From Cyclobacterium lianum (GTDB lineage Bacteria; Bacteroidota; Bacteroidia; Cytophagales; Cyclobacteriaceae): 64,000 bases of DNA. Position numbers and translations under genes: made by a program. The first letter of the stretch is position 1, and every line of letters begins with the position of its first letter. Positions 26,960 through 35,537 of this stretch are shown here, in pieces. Under the pieces are notes generated by a model. The model had not been told where the DNA came from and did not search any database. It saw nothing but the letters and a program-made list of their open reading frames with translations. The stretch spans positions 1 to 64,000 of the forward strand of contig NZ_FRCY01000007.1 in NCBI RefSeq assembly GCF_900143075.1, written 5' to 3'.

Positions 26960-27577
26960 CTAATTGATGTTATTTTCAATATTTCTTTCATTCAGGTAGT
27001 TGTTCAATTCATCAAACTTCAAATTCTTTAATTCATTGTTCTCTCTGAGCTGGTCTATCATTGTTCTTAAGGAACGTTTATGTCTATCCTTCCCTACTAT
27101 TCCATTAAACCACTCAATACCATTGAGATTAGGATCAGTTGACTTATTATTGGTGAATTTGATGATGCTTTCGAGTCCTGACTCTGGAATAATATCCCAT
27201 GAAATACAAAGCATATTAATTGCGGTAAGTAGCTCCCGATTGAAGGGATGAATTGGTGCTTTGTCTTTGGATGCGGAAGAATTCCCATCCCCGGGTACAT
27301 GATTCCCCTGTTCATGTATCAAAGGATTAAAAAGTGGAAGGGGGTCATGTTTGATAATATTAAGAAATTCGTTGGCACAATGAGTACCGACAAAAAAATA
27401 TTTCGATTGAGCGTCATAATCTCCCCTGGGTCTATATGAAAAGATGTAGTATTTATCATCCAAAGACCCGCAACAGCCTTGTTTGTGTTGACCATTAAGA
27501 AGTTTCAAGTAGTTAACGGGTTGAATATAAAATTTTCGGTTGAGCTCTTCCTTTCTTTTTCTTGCTCTACAATTCAT
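26960..27577 (-). CDS. Protein of unknown function with Cys-containing N-terminal half
   Basis: A 205-residue soluble protein. The N-terminal part has Cys3, a CC pair near residue 35 (GCCGSLDDKYYIF) and a THCAN segment near 67, which could form a zinc site. The C-terminal half is helical and ends in an Asn-rich tail. I do not recognise the family. It has low GC and atypical codon use relative to the chromosome, and is isolated between two structured spacers in the accessory island, so it is probably a cargo gene. Confidence 0.65.
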   Translation of the reverse strand: MNCRARKRKEELNRKFYIQPVNYLKLLNGQHKQGCCGSLDDKYYIFSYRPRGDYDAQSKYFFVGTHCANEFLNIIKHDPLPLFNPLIHEQGNHVPGDGNSSASKDKAPIHPFNRELLTAINMLCISWDIIPESGLESIIKFTNNKSTDPNLNGIEWFNGIVGKDRHKRSLRTMIDQLRENNELKNLKFDELNNYLNERNIENNIN

Positions 27578-27807
27578 ACCTGTGGCAATGGTTAACTGTG
27601 GGATTTAATTTAGTGCGGGAACGCAGGAAAACCAAAAACGGCTGGCCGGAGGCTGTGGAGCGCAGCGTAATGGACGAACGGCCAAGCCAGCCGGAGAGAG
27701 GAACGAACGGAGGCTTGCGAGCCGTCCTGCGAGTGGAGCAAGGGGGCCAGACCGGAAAGCTGTGAGGAACGAACAGCGGGGGATGGCTATGTGTGTAGTG
27801 GAATGCA

Positions 27808-27840
27808 GGGCTTTTGTATTTTGACTTTCGACAAAAGCCC
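27808..27840. repeat. Perfect 10-bp inverted repeat
   Basis: GGGCTTTTGT at 27808-27817 pairs with ACAAAAGCCC at 27831-27840 around a 13-base loop. There is no T-run on either side, so it is not a standard terminator. Confidence 0.7.
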
Positions 27841-27882
27841 GGAATGGAACGGAACTACACAAGAGCTGGCGTGATTTTTTGC

Positions 27883-27899
27883 TTTGAGCGTTGGGAAGG
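27883..27899 (+). repeat. TTTGAGCGTTGGGAA motif, copy 1
   Basis: This motif recurs at 28262-28279 in the same orientation with one inserted A before the terminal GG. The resemblance of GTTGGGA to an integron attC core (GTTRRRY) is only partial. Confidence 0.5.
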
Positions 27900-28261
27900 T
27901 ATAAGCGATTGCCTGTGTGGTGGGATACCAAGCGTTGGTGCAAAAAGCATGACAGCCTGCAGCCCGCAGCGACCCGCAGGCGAGCAAAAACACGGGCAGC
28001 CGGTGGATGCGTTGCGGCTGAGCGGAACGAAGCGATAGCGGAGAGCAGAGAAGAGGCAAGAGCAGACAGAGTAGGCTGCCGTGAGGATGACAACCGAGTT
28101 GCAAGCAGCATGACAGGCTCGGAGCTTCAGCGGAGACCGTAAGGCAACACAGCTTATTTTTTGACCAATAAAAGACAAACACTTTCAAAAAATGGGCTGT
28201 GGTGGCCTGGCATGATGCTATGCCGAGGGCGAAAGACGAACACCGCTTTTCCTGCGTGGGG

Positions 28262-28279
28262 TTTGAGCGTTGGGAAAGG
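28262..28279 (+). repeat. TTTGAGCGTTGGGAA motif, copy 2
   Basis: Second direct copy of the spacer motif, about 380 bases from copy 1 and 130 bases beyond the 3' end of the HNH gene. Confidence 0.5.
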
Positions 28280-28410
28280 CAAGTGTGGCACGGTATGGAG
28301 TGCAGTGCAACGGAACGGAGTAACGGGCTACTCTTGCTGTGCGGTGCTGGAAGCTTGTGAGTGCAGCGAAGCGAAACGAACAGGCTGGAGGCACAAGGGT
28401 GTGGGGAGGT

Positions 28411-29085
28411 TCACCCGTAAATATCATCGAACCTTGAGTAATTTTTGTGTCCTTTCCCTCTATTGATCCTCCCTTGTTTTGTATTGTCAATACGTTTTTG
28501 AAGGAATATACATAACGACTCAAATTGTGTTTCGGGGATCTGATAAGCACTTGCCTTGAATTCCTTTTTGATGATGCCCCAAATGGCAGTATAATTCATT
28601 TTGGATTTGCCAACATCGCCTTCCTTGTATTCGTTATATCGATCAATCAAATGCTTGACATAGTTTTTCAATTCCGCTTTTTTACCAATGGCGCCATCAG
28701 CGAATTCCATCTTTGGTTTGCTTCGGGATTTATAGACAATTGTCTGTGCACTGATCGAATTGGCCACTGTAGAATTAGCCACATTGCCTTTGATATTGAT
28801 GATATTTGATGTCTTTGCATTGGATTTGCTTTTAGCCTTAATCATCAGATAGGTCTTGATTTGTCTCACCTCCTCCTCACCAATGTCACCTTTTGTAACC
28901 TTAGAATGGCAAATCGGGCAAAGCATCAAAAGGTTTTCAGAAGCATTGTTTTCAGGATTTTCGTCAATGTGATGAATTTCAAAATGGTCAACATTTGAAT
29001 CATCACAGATTGGACACTGGGAGTTAATCTCTTGTTGTAAAAGAGCTTTAGTTTTTTGGGGTATGGATTTTCGAGTTTTGGTCAT
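28411..29085 (-). CDS. HNH endonuclease
   Basis: A 224-residue protein with an N-terminal HNH nuclease domain: zinc pairs Cys24/Cys27 and Cys56/Cys59 enclose the catalytic core His38-His39, Asn51 and His60. The remaining 150 residues are basic and have no recognisable domain; they may bind DNA or partner proteins. It is the last gene of the operon, seven bases after the receiver protein stop. In context it is the likely DNA-cutting effector of the methylase/ATPase system. Confidence 0.88.
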   Translation of the reverse strand: MTKTRKSIPQKTKALLQQEINSQCPICDDSNVDHFEIHHIDENPENNASENLLMLCPICHSKVTKGDIGEEEVRQIKTYLMIKAKSKSNAKTSNIINIKGNVANSTVANSISAQTIVYKSRSKPKMEFADGAIGKKAELKNYVKHLIDRYNEYKEGDVGKSKMNYTAIWGIIKKEFKASAYQIPETQFESLCIFLQKRIDNTKQGRINRGKGHKNYSRFDDIYG

Positions 29086-29092
29086 AACGAAT

Positions 29093-30343
29093 TCAATTTA
29101 TATTCCAATCTCTCACCAATGTATGAACAGCGGGCGTACCCACCCTTCCAAGGTGTGAGATGTATCGTTGCCTAAGCTGTTGAATGAAAGGAGAATTTAC
29201 CTTGAATTTTCTTGGTCTAATTTTTATTCGTTCCTGAAGGGTTTTCGAATTGATCTTGATAGAATCGGTTGTAAAATCAATGACACAACCCTTATTAAGA
29301 TCATCTGATAATAGAGGCAGAGAAGGAAAAAAGTGAAGACTTTGCATGACCTGAAAGAAAATACTCTTTTTATTTTTCCTCACGTGATCCAGCTTAAGTA
29401 TCTCTTCAAGTGAGTTGTGGGAAAACTTTAAAAGATCGAAGCTCAATTCCTTGTTGGTCTTTACTTTTTTTATGTCACATTCTGGGGTAATTATTATGCC
29501 AAACACATTGTCCTCTATTTCACAAATATCTCCTGTCATCAATGGAGCGTCAGGTTTAAGTTCAGAGTAGTGTAGTCGGCTGAACAGTTTAGATAATGAC
29601 TTTTTCTTGTCATCCGAGTCATTTGTTTCAATTTGTCGATCACCTTCATTTTTTAATGCTTCAATTAAACCTGCGTTTTGAACCAAGGACTCAGAGAGTA
29701 TCAACTGTAAAAGTTCTATGACAAAAAGTTCAGGATCAACTCCGTCACCTTGCGCTGATTTATAAATTTCTAATATCCAATCCTTTTCAGCCTCGGAAAG
29801 CTCTTTGAATATTTGCTGGATTGATTCATTAATTGCAACTGTCCATTTAAGAGGTAAGGATAGATTTTTATTAGATTCCTTCCATTCATCAATGCCTTGC
29901 AATATTTTCTTTTTGAATTCAGACACTCTATCCGTAGTGAAATTCTCATCCTTCTTTTCGATAATAATCCTATTGCCAAATTTCTCACGAAGAGCCTGAC
30001 CGTAGGTTTCTTCTATATCCTTTTCTGAGAAGATATAAATGAGTGAATAAAAATTGTTGGTTAAAAGAAAGTCGTATGCAGCATCTTCTTTTTGTGCAGT
30101 TGTAATTGATATTTTTCCAGCCCCTAATTCCTCGGCAATGTCCTCAAAACTATCATCTTGGGAATATTGCCAATCTAAAACAACTGCGCTAAAGGTGCCA
30201 ATTGATTGGACTGCCTTGCTGGCAAGCTCTAATGATTGAACACCTAGCACCGGAAGATCCGACCGTAAAGATTCAAATAAAGCTCTCTCAGGGCGGTTTT
30301 CTGAGTAGATATGATCGTCAGCAAATAAAACAACTCCTTCCAT
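29093..30343 (-). CDS. Receiver-domain protein of a putative defence system
   Basis: A 416-residue protein. Residues 1-140 look like a divergent response-regulator receiver: acidic pair Asp9-Asp10, phospho-acceptor candidate Asp57 in AVVLDW, Ser106 and Lys130 at the expected spacing. The rest is helical (150-270), then a beta-rich segment with TGDICEIEDN and IITPECDI (about 285-310) and a basic C-terminus. No DNA-binding output domain of a classical regulator was seen, so the output may be protein-protein contact. It starts one base after the kinase/ATPase stop, and the HNH gene follows after seven bases. Confidence 0.75.
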   Translation of the reverse strand: MEGVVLFADDHIYSENRPERALFESLRSDLPVLGVQSLELASKAVQSIGTFSAVVLDWQYSQDDSFEDIAEELGAGKISITTAQKEDAAYDFLLTNNFYSLIYIFSEKDIEETYGQALREKFGNRIIIEKKDENFTTDRVSEFKKKILQGIDEWKESNKNLSLPLKWTVAINESIQQIFKELSEAEKDWILEIYKSAQGDGVDPELFVIELLQLILSESLVQNAGLIEALKNEGDRQIETNDSDDKKKSLSKLFSRLHYSELKPDAPLMTGDICEIEDNVFGIIITPECDIKKVKTNKELSFDLLKFSHNSLEEILKLDHVRKNKKSIFFQVMQSLHFFPSLPLLSDDLNKGCVIDFTTDSIKINSKTLQERIKIRPRKFKVNSPFIQQLRQRYISHLGRVGTPAVHTLVRDWNIN

Positions 30344-30344
30344 G

Positions 30345-32549
30345 CTACTTTTCTTCTTTTTTAAACTTAATGATGAAATTGGCTCCCTTTAGAATTCTTA
30401 AATTGGGGTTGGTTATGAGGGAAATTTCAGCATCAATCCTATCAAGTAACTCTTTGACGATGTATAGGCCCAATCCCCTGCCTTCAGATTTCTTTGTATA
30501 AAATTCTGTGAATATCAGATCTTCTATATCCTCTGGAATGCCAGGGCCAGTATCGGCAAAAATTACAGTGTTATCATCTTCATTAAAAACAATACTAATC
30601 TGTTTGTCCTTATCTGATAATTGCTCCAGCCAATAAATGGAGTTATCCATGAGGTTGAGGATGACTTGAAGAATTAGTCCTGTATTCGTCTTTACCACTA
30701 TGTCCTTATTGGAATCTAGATTCACCTTGATCTTTCCTTCAAGCTCTTTCCTGAAATATTTGATAACCCTCTCGGTAACATTTCGGACGCTTACATCCTT
30801 GGTTACTTTTCTGGCCACCCGAAACAGTGGCTGGAGTACCTGCAACTCCTGGTACAGAAACTCTAAGTTTTCCTGAAGCTCTACTAAAAAATCCCTGAGT
30901 TCCTTGGATTGTATTTTCCCTTTATCAAAGCGATTGACAAAATCTTCAGTATTGACTTTCAACCTTTTCAAGAGTGACATGGTATCGTGGGTTGCCTTTT
31001 CGACAGCCATGCCGGTACCGGCCAATTCTTGGGTGATTTTCAAGTCCTCACGAACCTTTTGTATCAGATTGTTGGTGGCATTGAAGAATTTCTTAGAGCG
31101 GTCAATTAATTCTGCATCATCATATTCTAGCAGTTTCTTTTGAAGGGTGTTGTAACTTTCTTCATAAGATTTGCTGAGGGATTTTATTGCCTTCTGATTT
31201 TTTAATTCCTCCTTTTTGCGGTCAATGTCGACCTTTGTTTTCATGACTTTTAGAACGGTCTGAACTAGTGCTATAAAGTCGTCCTTAGCTCCATTGATAT
31301 TCATCAAACCTTCTCTGTCAGCTGCATCACGGAGTTTTGGGTTCTCATCTTGAGTAATAAAAACAAAACCAAGAAGATCATTATATGTAAAATAATCACC
31401 TGCCTTCAACTCTCCCCTTGATTTACTTAGCTTGAGCCAATCATCACCAATCTCACCGTAAGGATATACCCTAATATTGTCTCGATATAAGTAAACTGAA
31501 GTTTCCTTCAGAAACTCAATCTCGTCTTTTGTCAATGCTGGATCACGTAAATCATAGGCATAGAAGAAAAACATAAAACCACCAATTTCCGGCTTACGGA
31601 TTTCTACGATTTCCTTCTTATCGTATTTGAGAAATTGATCTCTATAGGCTTTTAAGCTCCTTATTCCAGATGATATAATGTCCAATTCATCTTCAAATAG
31701 ATTAAATTGGATATTAACTGTCGATTTGTTATGCGTATAGATTGCATCTAAATTGCCATGGCTATCAAGCATTCCTTCAAAATAATAAGGTGCCAAATCA
31801 GAAATTTCATCAAACCTTTTATAAGTTTTTGGCGGTTTCCGGTGATCCCAGATAACTTCATATTGGAAGTCTTCTGGAATGCTTAGCCCAGGTAGCTTAG
31901 GCGGTTTCATTCTGAAAAAAGCCTTATCTAGTTTTATTAAATCCTCAAACTTCCAATCACTCCTAATATCAGAGATTCTGATAAGTGTACCTTGTTCTTT
32001 AGCATTAATGATTTTTTCAGGCTTATCGTTGACTTCCCATTTATTCAAAATCTCATGTAAATACTTGTCTTGATGTTCACTTTCCTTGAACTCATCATCT
32101 GCATAATCATGAAAGTCCAATGTCAATTTTACTTCACCAGTTGATTTAGTCTTACTGTAAACCTCAACATAATCCCCAAGCTTATAAATCGCAAAGCGAC
32201 CAACTCCTTTATCCCCTTGCATTACCCGGCCCTTTTCAGTGAATCTTTTGTCACCAGCCTTTTTTTTGTTGAGTTTGTTTGGTGTAGCTGGCTTCATCCA
32301 GACATCCAGTATGGTATCGATATTCATACCATGTCCGTCATCCTCAATTTCTATTGTTGGCTTTGCAGAAGCACTAGGATTGTCAAAATTCAAAAATCTT
32401 ACAATTACTTTCTCTGCATCAGCATCGTAGCTGTTCTTCACCAATTCAATTACTCCTACCCATTTATCACTGATAAGCTGGTCACCTAATACGCTAATCA
32501 GACGGGCATACGCCTGAAATGGGGTCTCACCTGACTTTATTATTGCCAT
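30345..32549 (-). CDS. Double-GHKL protein: Hsp90/MutL-like ATPase fused to a histidine kinase module
   Basis: A 734-residue cytoplasmic protein. The N-terminal GHKL ATPase (about 1-200) has motif I ELVKNSYDADA (Glu35, Asn39), motif II IEDDGHGM (68-75) and motif III GDKGVGRFA (112-120), followed by an S5-like transducer region. A coiled coil (about 435-515) leads to a histidine-kinase core: H-box candidate EKATHDTMSLLKRL (His521), N-box NLMDN (632-636), G1 DTGPGIP (666-672) and G2 GRGLGLYIVKE (690-700). All key residues for both units are present. It sits between the methylase and the receiver gene with one-base gaps. MutL/MORC-type GHKL ATPases are known in restriction-modification neighbourhoods; having both modules in one protein is unusual. 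Confidence 0.85.
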   Translation of the reverse strand: MAIIKSGETPFQAYARLISVLGDQLISDKWVGVIELVKNSYDADAEKVIVRFLNFDNPSASAKPTIEIEDDGHGMNIDTILDVWMKPATPNKLNKKKAGDKRFTEKGRVMQGDKGVGRFAIYKLGDYVEVYSKTKSTGEVKLTLDFHDYADDEFKESEHQDKYLHEILNKWEVNDKPEKIINAKEQGTLIRISDIRSDWKFEDLIKLDKAFFRMKPPKLPGLSIPEDFQYEVIWDHRKPPKTYKRFDEISDLAPYYFEGMLDSHGNLDAIYTHNKSTVNIQFNLFEDELDIISSGIRSLKAYRDQFLKYDKKEIVEIRKPEIGGFMFFFYAYDLRDPALTKDEIEFLKETSVYLYRDNIRVYPYGEIGDDWLKLSKSRGELKAGDYFTYNDLLGFVFITQDENPKLRDAADREGLMNINGAKDDFIALVQTVLKVMKTKVDIDRKKEELKNQKAIKSLSKSYEESYNTLQKKLLEYDDAELIDRSKKFFNATNNLIQKVREDLKITQELAGTGMAVEKATHDTMSLLKRLKVNTEDFVNRFDKGKIQSKELRDFLVELQENLEFLYQELQVLQPLFRVARKVTKDVSVRNVTERVIKYFRKELEGKIKVNLDSNKDIVVKTNTGLILQVILNLMDNSIYWLEQLSDKDKQISIVFNEDDNTVIFADTGPGIPEDIEDLIFTEFYTKKSEGRGLGLYIVKELLDRIDAEISLITNPNLRILKGANFIIKFKKEEK

Positions 32550-32550
32550 A

Positions 32551-33837
32551 TTACTTTCTTGCTATTAAAATGTACTCCTCAGGATAAACCAGTTTGCTAT
32601 TCTTATTATCCAACTTTGAAAATCTACCAGACTTTTTATCTCGTATTGTAGGGATCAATTTGTTTGGAATAGAGCGCTTAATGATATCTACAATCTCAAA
32701 ACCTTGCATGGTGAGGATTTCTGCAAAGACTTCAGATGATTTAATTTTCACATCCATCAATGTCGTATTACCGATCACAATACAAGCGTGACCTCCAGCC
32801 CGTAGTACCCGGAACATTTCCTTTCCTACTGAAAGCATATCGTTAAAATAATTAGCAACTTCTTTTGCTGTGCGCTTGTCCATTTCAAGCAGATTATTAA
32901 CTATTTCCTGTCCTATAAATGATGGTGTACTAGTCTCTTGATTCAGAGAATAAAAAGTTCCGATGAACCCCTTTCTAAATCCGTACAGATCTGTTATATA
33001 TTCATACCAATATCCCGTGAGTTGATGGATATCAGCGTACTCGTAGGAGGTGACATATGGGGGAGAAGTAATAATTGCTCCAACACTGTTTGAAGGTATG
33101 CTCGTATTTCTAGCATCTTCAAGTTTTATTTCACATTTTGTCGTGATAAAATGGCTGGTCTCAAGCTGTTCATAGAACTCTTTATTCTTCCTGGCCATTT
33201 GATTAACCTGGATGCGAAATGCTTTGAACGGATCAACAGGACTCTTTTTAGGGTCAACTTGGGGCTTAGTGCTTGATTGTAACCATTTTGAACAATTCTT
33301 TAGGATGTTTGACAGAGCTACAAGAAAGAAGTCTCTGATTGATGTATTTTGCTCTTCTAATACTTGTTGATATAAGAATGCTATCTTTTGCTTGTGTTCG
33401 GGAAAAAACCAATAATCGATTCTTTCATGAAGCTTGAGAGTTTTCGATTCAAAGCCACTGAATTTCTCGATTTTATTGAAGACTTTTTGGGTTGTACGTT
33501 GTAGCTCATCAGGGTGTATAGGAGTCGTCTTTGCCTGAGTAATCAAAATGGCTACAGGGTTAATATCTACTCCAATAGAAGCCCGGCCATGAACTTTGGC
33601 TTCTACAAGAGTGGTTCCGCATCCTGCAAAGAGATCCGCAACCAAATCATTCTGATCTGTGTAATCCTCTATAAGCTTTTTCACCAGATTCGGTAGAAAT
33701 TTTGCAGGGTATCGATGATACCCATGTGTCCACTGTTCAGTTGAACGCACGTTTTTGAAGCACCATTCTGGGCTAACAGGGATTTCCTGGAACTTTCGTC
33801 TAATATCTGTGATAGGATTATGTATGGCAGTAGTCAT
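32551..33837 (-). CDS. Site-specific DNA amino-methyltransferase
   Basis: A 428-residue methylase that should modify adenine-N6 or cytosine-N4. The AdoMet motif I is DLFAGCGTT (68-76) with acidic GVDIN after it (89-93), and the catalytic motif is TSPPY (257-261), so motif I precedes motif IV. No specificity domain is obvious; target recognition may be the helical insert (about 130-235). The ATG overlaps the stop of the XRE gene by four bases, and the ATPase follows one base after its stop. Confidence 0.9.
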   Translation of the reverse strand: MTTAIHNPITDIRRKFQEIPVSPEWCFKNVRSTEQWTHGYHRYPAKFLPNLVKKLIEDYTDQNDLVADLFAGCGTTLVEAKVHGRASIGVDINPVAILITQAKTTPIHPDELQRTTQKVFNKIEKFSGFESKTLKLHERIDYWFFPEHKQKIAFLYQQVLEEQNTSIRDFFLVALSNILKNCSKWLQSSTKPQVDPKKSPVDPFKAFRIQVNQMARKNKEFYEQLETSHFITTKCEIKLEDARNTSIPSNSVGAIITSPPYVTSYEYADIHQLTGYWYEYITDLYGFRKGFIGTFYSLNQETSTPSFIGQEIVNNLLEMDKRTAKEVANYFNDMLSVGKEMFRVLRAGGHACIVIGNTTLMDVKIKSSEVFAEILTMQGFEIVDIIKRSIPNKLIPTIRDKKSGRFSKLDNKNSKLVYPEEYILIARK

Positions 33838-34046
33838 TTTCGTTTCGTTGGATTTAATAAGTCACGGATATCAACGTTGAGTACTTTAGCAACCTGATGA
33901 AGGGTTTCGAGAGAGGGCTGAATCTCATTGGTACACCAACGGGATACTGTGGATTCACTTTTGCCCAACTGCTCTGACAGCCACTTGTTTGTTCGGTTTA
34001 GCTCTGCTAAAACTACTTTAAGACGATTTATTGCTATTTTGCTCAT
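33834..34046 (-). CDS. XRE-family helix-turn-helix regulator
   Basis: A 70-residue DNA-binding protein starting at Met 34046 (MSKIAINRLKVVLAEL); the frame is open to 34118, but the added N-terminus is not HTH-like. The HTH is at about 16-40 of the short form (NKWLSEQLGKSESTVSRWC). Small XRE proteins before a methylase usually act as controller (C) proteins timing nuclease against methylase expression. It overlaps the methylase gene by 4 bases, consistent with that role. Confidence 0.88.
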   Translation of the reverse strand: MSKIAINRLKVVLAELNRTNKWLSEQLGKSESTVSRWCTNEIQPSLETLHQVAKVLNVDIRDLLNPTKRK

Positions 34047-34114
34047 ATTGATTAGCATCTCATGCAAATATATTGAGTTAAATGAAACCGCCAAGTAAAT
34101 GCCAAATAATCTGC

Positions 34115-34777
34115 TCACACCCTCTTATCCTTCGCTTCCTTCTCAAAAGCAATCACGTTCATCATCTCCCTTAATCTGCTTCTAACCCGATTTCCATAGC
34201 AGTTTTCAATTTCGCTGGCAGAAAGGTTGGTGGTGGCGTGTGTGATCATGTGCCGGCTAATGAACATGTCGTAGCGACTCAAAAGAATCTCGGCCATCAC
34301 ATTTGTTTCATTTCCATAATACTTGATGTTGGATTCCACGCCCAAGTCATCAAAACAATAGGCTTTAGGGATCAGCTCTCCGCTTGTTTGCTGAAAAGCT
34401 GACTTAGAATATTTGTTGATAACTGGATAGCCGTCCTGTATGAATTCCAGGGTGATGTCACGAGCGGATTTGATAATGTACTGTTCTTTGGGTGCGAGCA
34501 TGAAGCGAAGCAGGGTCATCAGGGAGGTTTTGCCACAACCGACCGGACCGGTCAGCAGGATGCCTTTGTGTAAGTCAATGCCGTGCTTTTCAGCATTGGG
34601 TTTGTCCTGGTAGAAGTAGACCAGAAGTTTGAATATAATCAAGTGGTCTTCCTTCCATATCCGGAATTTTGGACTGGTGTAGGCCTTGCCTGCTTTCTCC
34701 AGAAATTCAAGGCATTTGTCGAATTGGATGATGTTGCTTTGAACACTCTCTGAGCAATACTTAGAGTGGCTCGCCAT
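34115..34777 (-). CDS. DnaC/IstB-like AAA+ ATPase
   Basis: Probable helicase loader of a mobile element. Counted from the longest frame (to 34855), Walker A is GPVGCGKT (103-110), Walker B is CFDDLG (167-172) and an Arg-finger-rich C-terminus GNRVRSRLREM follows. I prefer the start at Met27 (34777), which leaves a 17-base overlap with the replication protein rather than 95. It is in an operon with the winged-helix replication protein. Confidence 0.85.
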   Translation of the reverse strand: MASHSKYCSESVQSNIIQFDKCLEFLEKAGKAYTSPKFRIWKEDHLIIFKLLVYFYQDKPNAEKHGIDLHKGILLTGPVGCGKTSLMTLLRFMLAPKEQYIIKSARDITLEFIQDGYPVINKYSKSAFQQTSGELIPKAYCFDDLGVESNIKYYGNETNVMAEILLSRYDMFISRHMITHATTNLSASEIENCYGNRVRSRLREMMNVIAFEKEAKDKRV

Positions 34778-35522
34778 AGTCTTTGCCGGTTCCTGAGTGG
34801 AGGTTTCCGGGTTTAGGACGTGGCTGATGGTTTCGCTGATCTTTTGCATAGGCATTGAATTTTTGAGCGTTCAGCATCCAGTTGCGGGCGGCTGCTTTCC
34901 AGTCTTTCATTTTGGAACGGCCACCTACCAGCCAGCCATTGCTCTGAAAGTAGTTGTAGAACTTCTCGGCCTCCAATGAAGGATATCCTTTTTCATCAAA
35001 GTAGATTTTGACATGTTCTTCCAGAGGTGGAATGTCCGGGCCATAGCCGGTCATTCTTTCTCTTTTAGCGGAACTTTTCTCTTTCTTCATTTCCGAATCA
35101 TTTGAACTTGTCTCAAAATTTTTAGCTCGCTTACCCAAGTTTGTTTCGTTTTCATAGTTTAAAGGGTTTGTATTGTTTGTATAAGGTCTCACAGCTATTT
35201 CACTGCCTGTATCAGTACCCTTATCATCACCTTTATCAAAACTGTACAGGTAAATGAGGCTGCCCCGATGCGGATTGTATGACGGTTCATAACGGATATA
35301 CCCGAATTGATCCAACTGTTTCAGGCACTTGGTGTAGGTGTTCACCGAACCGATTTTTGACAACCTCATCAACTCGTCCCGCGACACGGATATCGGGTTC
35401 TTGAAAAAGTTGAGGTTCCACCGCCTGAACAAGGCCATATACAGACTGATATGGTAGGGCGTGAGCCTGGTATCTGCATCCATCTGCTGGAACGCTGCGG
35501 AAAGGTGCCTGATGTAGTTCAT
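34761..35522 (-). CDS. Winged-helix replication protein, DnaD/Rep-like
   Basis: A 253-residue protein with an N-terminal winged-helix domain (about 15-95: LTPYHISLYMALF, ISVSRDELMRLSKIGSVNTYTKCLKQLDQFGYIRY), a hydrophilic linker (100-165) and a C-terminal segment FYNYFQSNGWLVGGRSKMKDWKAAARNW that resembles the DnaD/phage replication C-terminal motif. It probably initiates or primes replication of the mobile element together with the DnaC-like ATPase. Confidence 0.8.
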   Translation of the reverse strand: MNYIRHLSAAFQQMDADTRLTPYHISLYMALFRRWNLNFFKNPISVSRDELMRLSKIGSVNTYTKCLKQLDQFGYIRYEPSYNPHRGSLIYLYSFDKGDDKGTDTGSEIAVRPYTNNTNPLNYENETNLGKRAKNFETSSNDSEMKKEKSSAKRERMTGYGPDIPPLEEHVKIYFDEKGYPSLEAEKFYNYFQSNGWLVGGRSKMKDWKAAARNWMLNAQKFNAYAKDQRNHQPRPKPGNLHSGTGKDYGEPL

Positions 35523-35537
35523 GCCCGGCCATGTGCT

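Larger units (their letters stand above)
27578..28410. other. GC- and purine-rich structured spacer
   Basis: Several open frames cross this 833-base stretch on both strands, but their translations are low-complexity and overlap each other, so I see no gene. It contains many palindromes, for example a perfect 10-bp stem at 27808-27817 with 27831-27840 and GCCTGC/GCAGGC arms at 27955-27981. It also has repeated words GGAACG, AACGAACGG and GCGAAGCG, and a duplicated motif TTTGAGCGTTGGGAA. It differs sharply in composition from the AT-rich genes on both sides. Confidence 0.6.

Noticed and set aside
27605-28188. Long minus-strand frames (168, 133 and 107 codons) in the spacer
   Set aside because: They overlap each other in different frames, have low-complexity Ser/Arg/Leu-rich translations and run through palindromic repeats, so they are by-products of GC-rich DNA.
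27578-28410. Integron cassette array with true attC sites
   Set aside because: The repeated motif fits the attC core only in part, no paired R and L boxes were found and no integron integrase is in the window.
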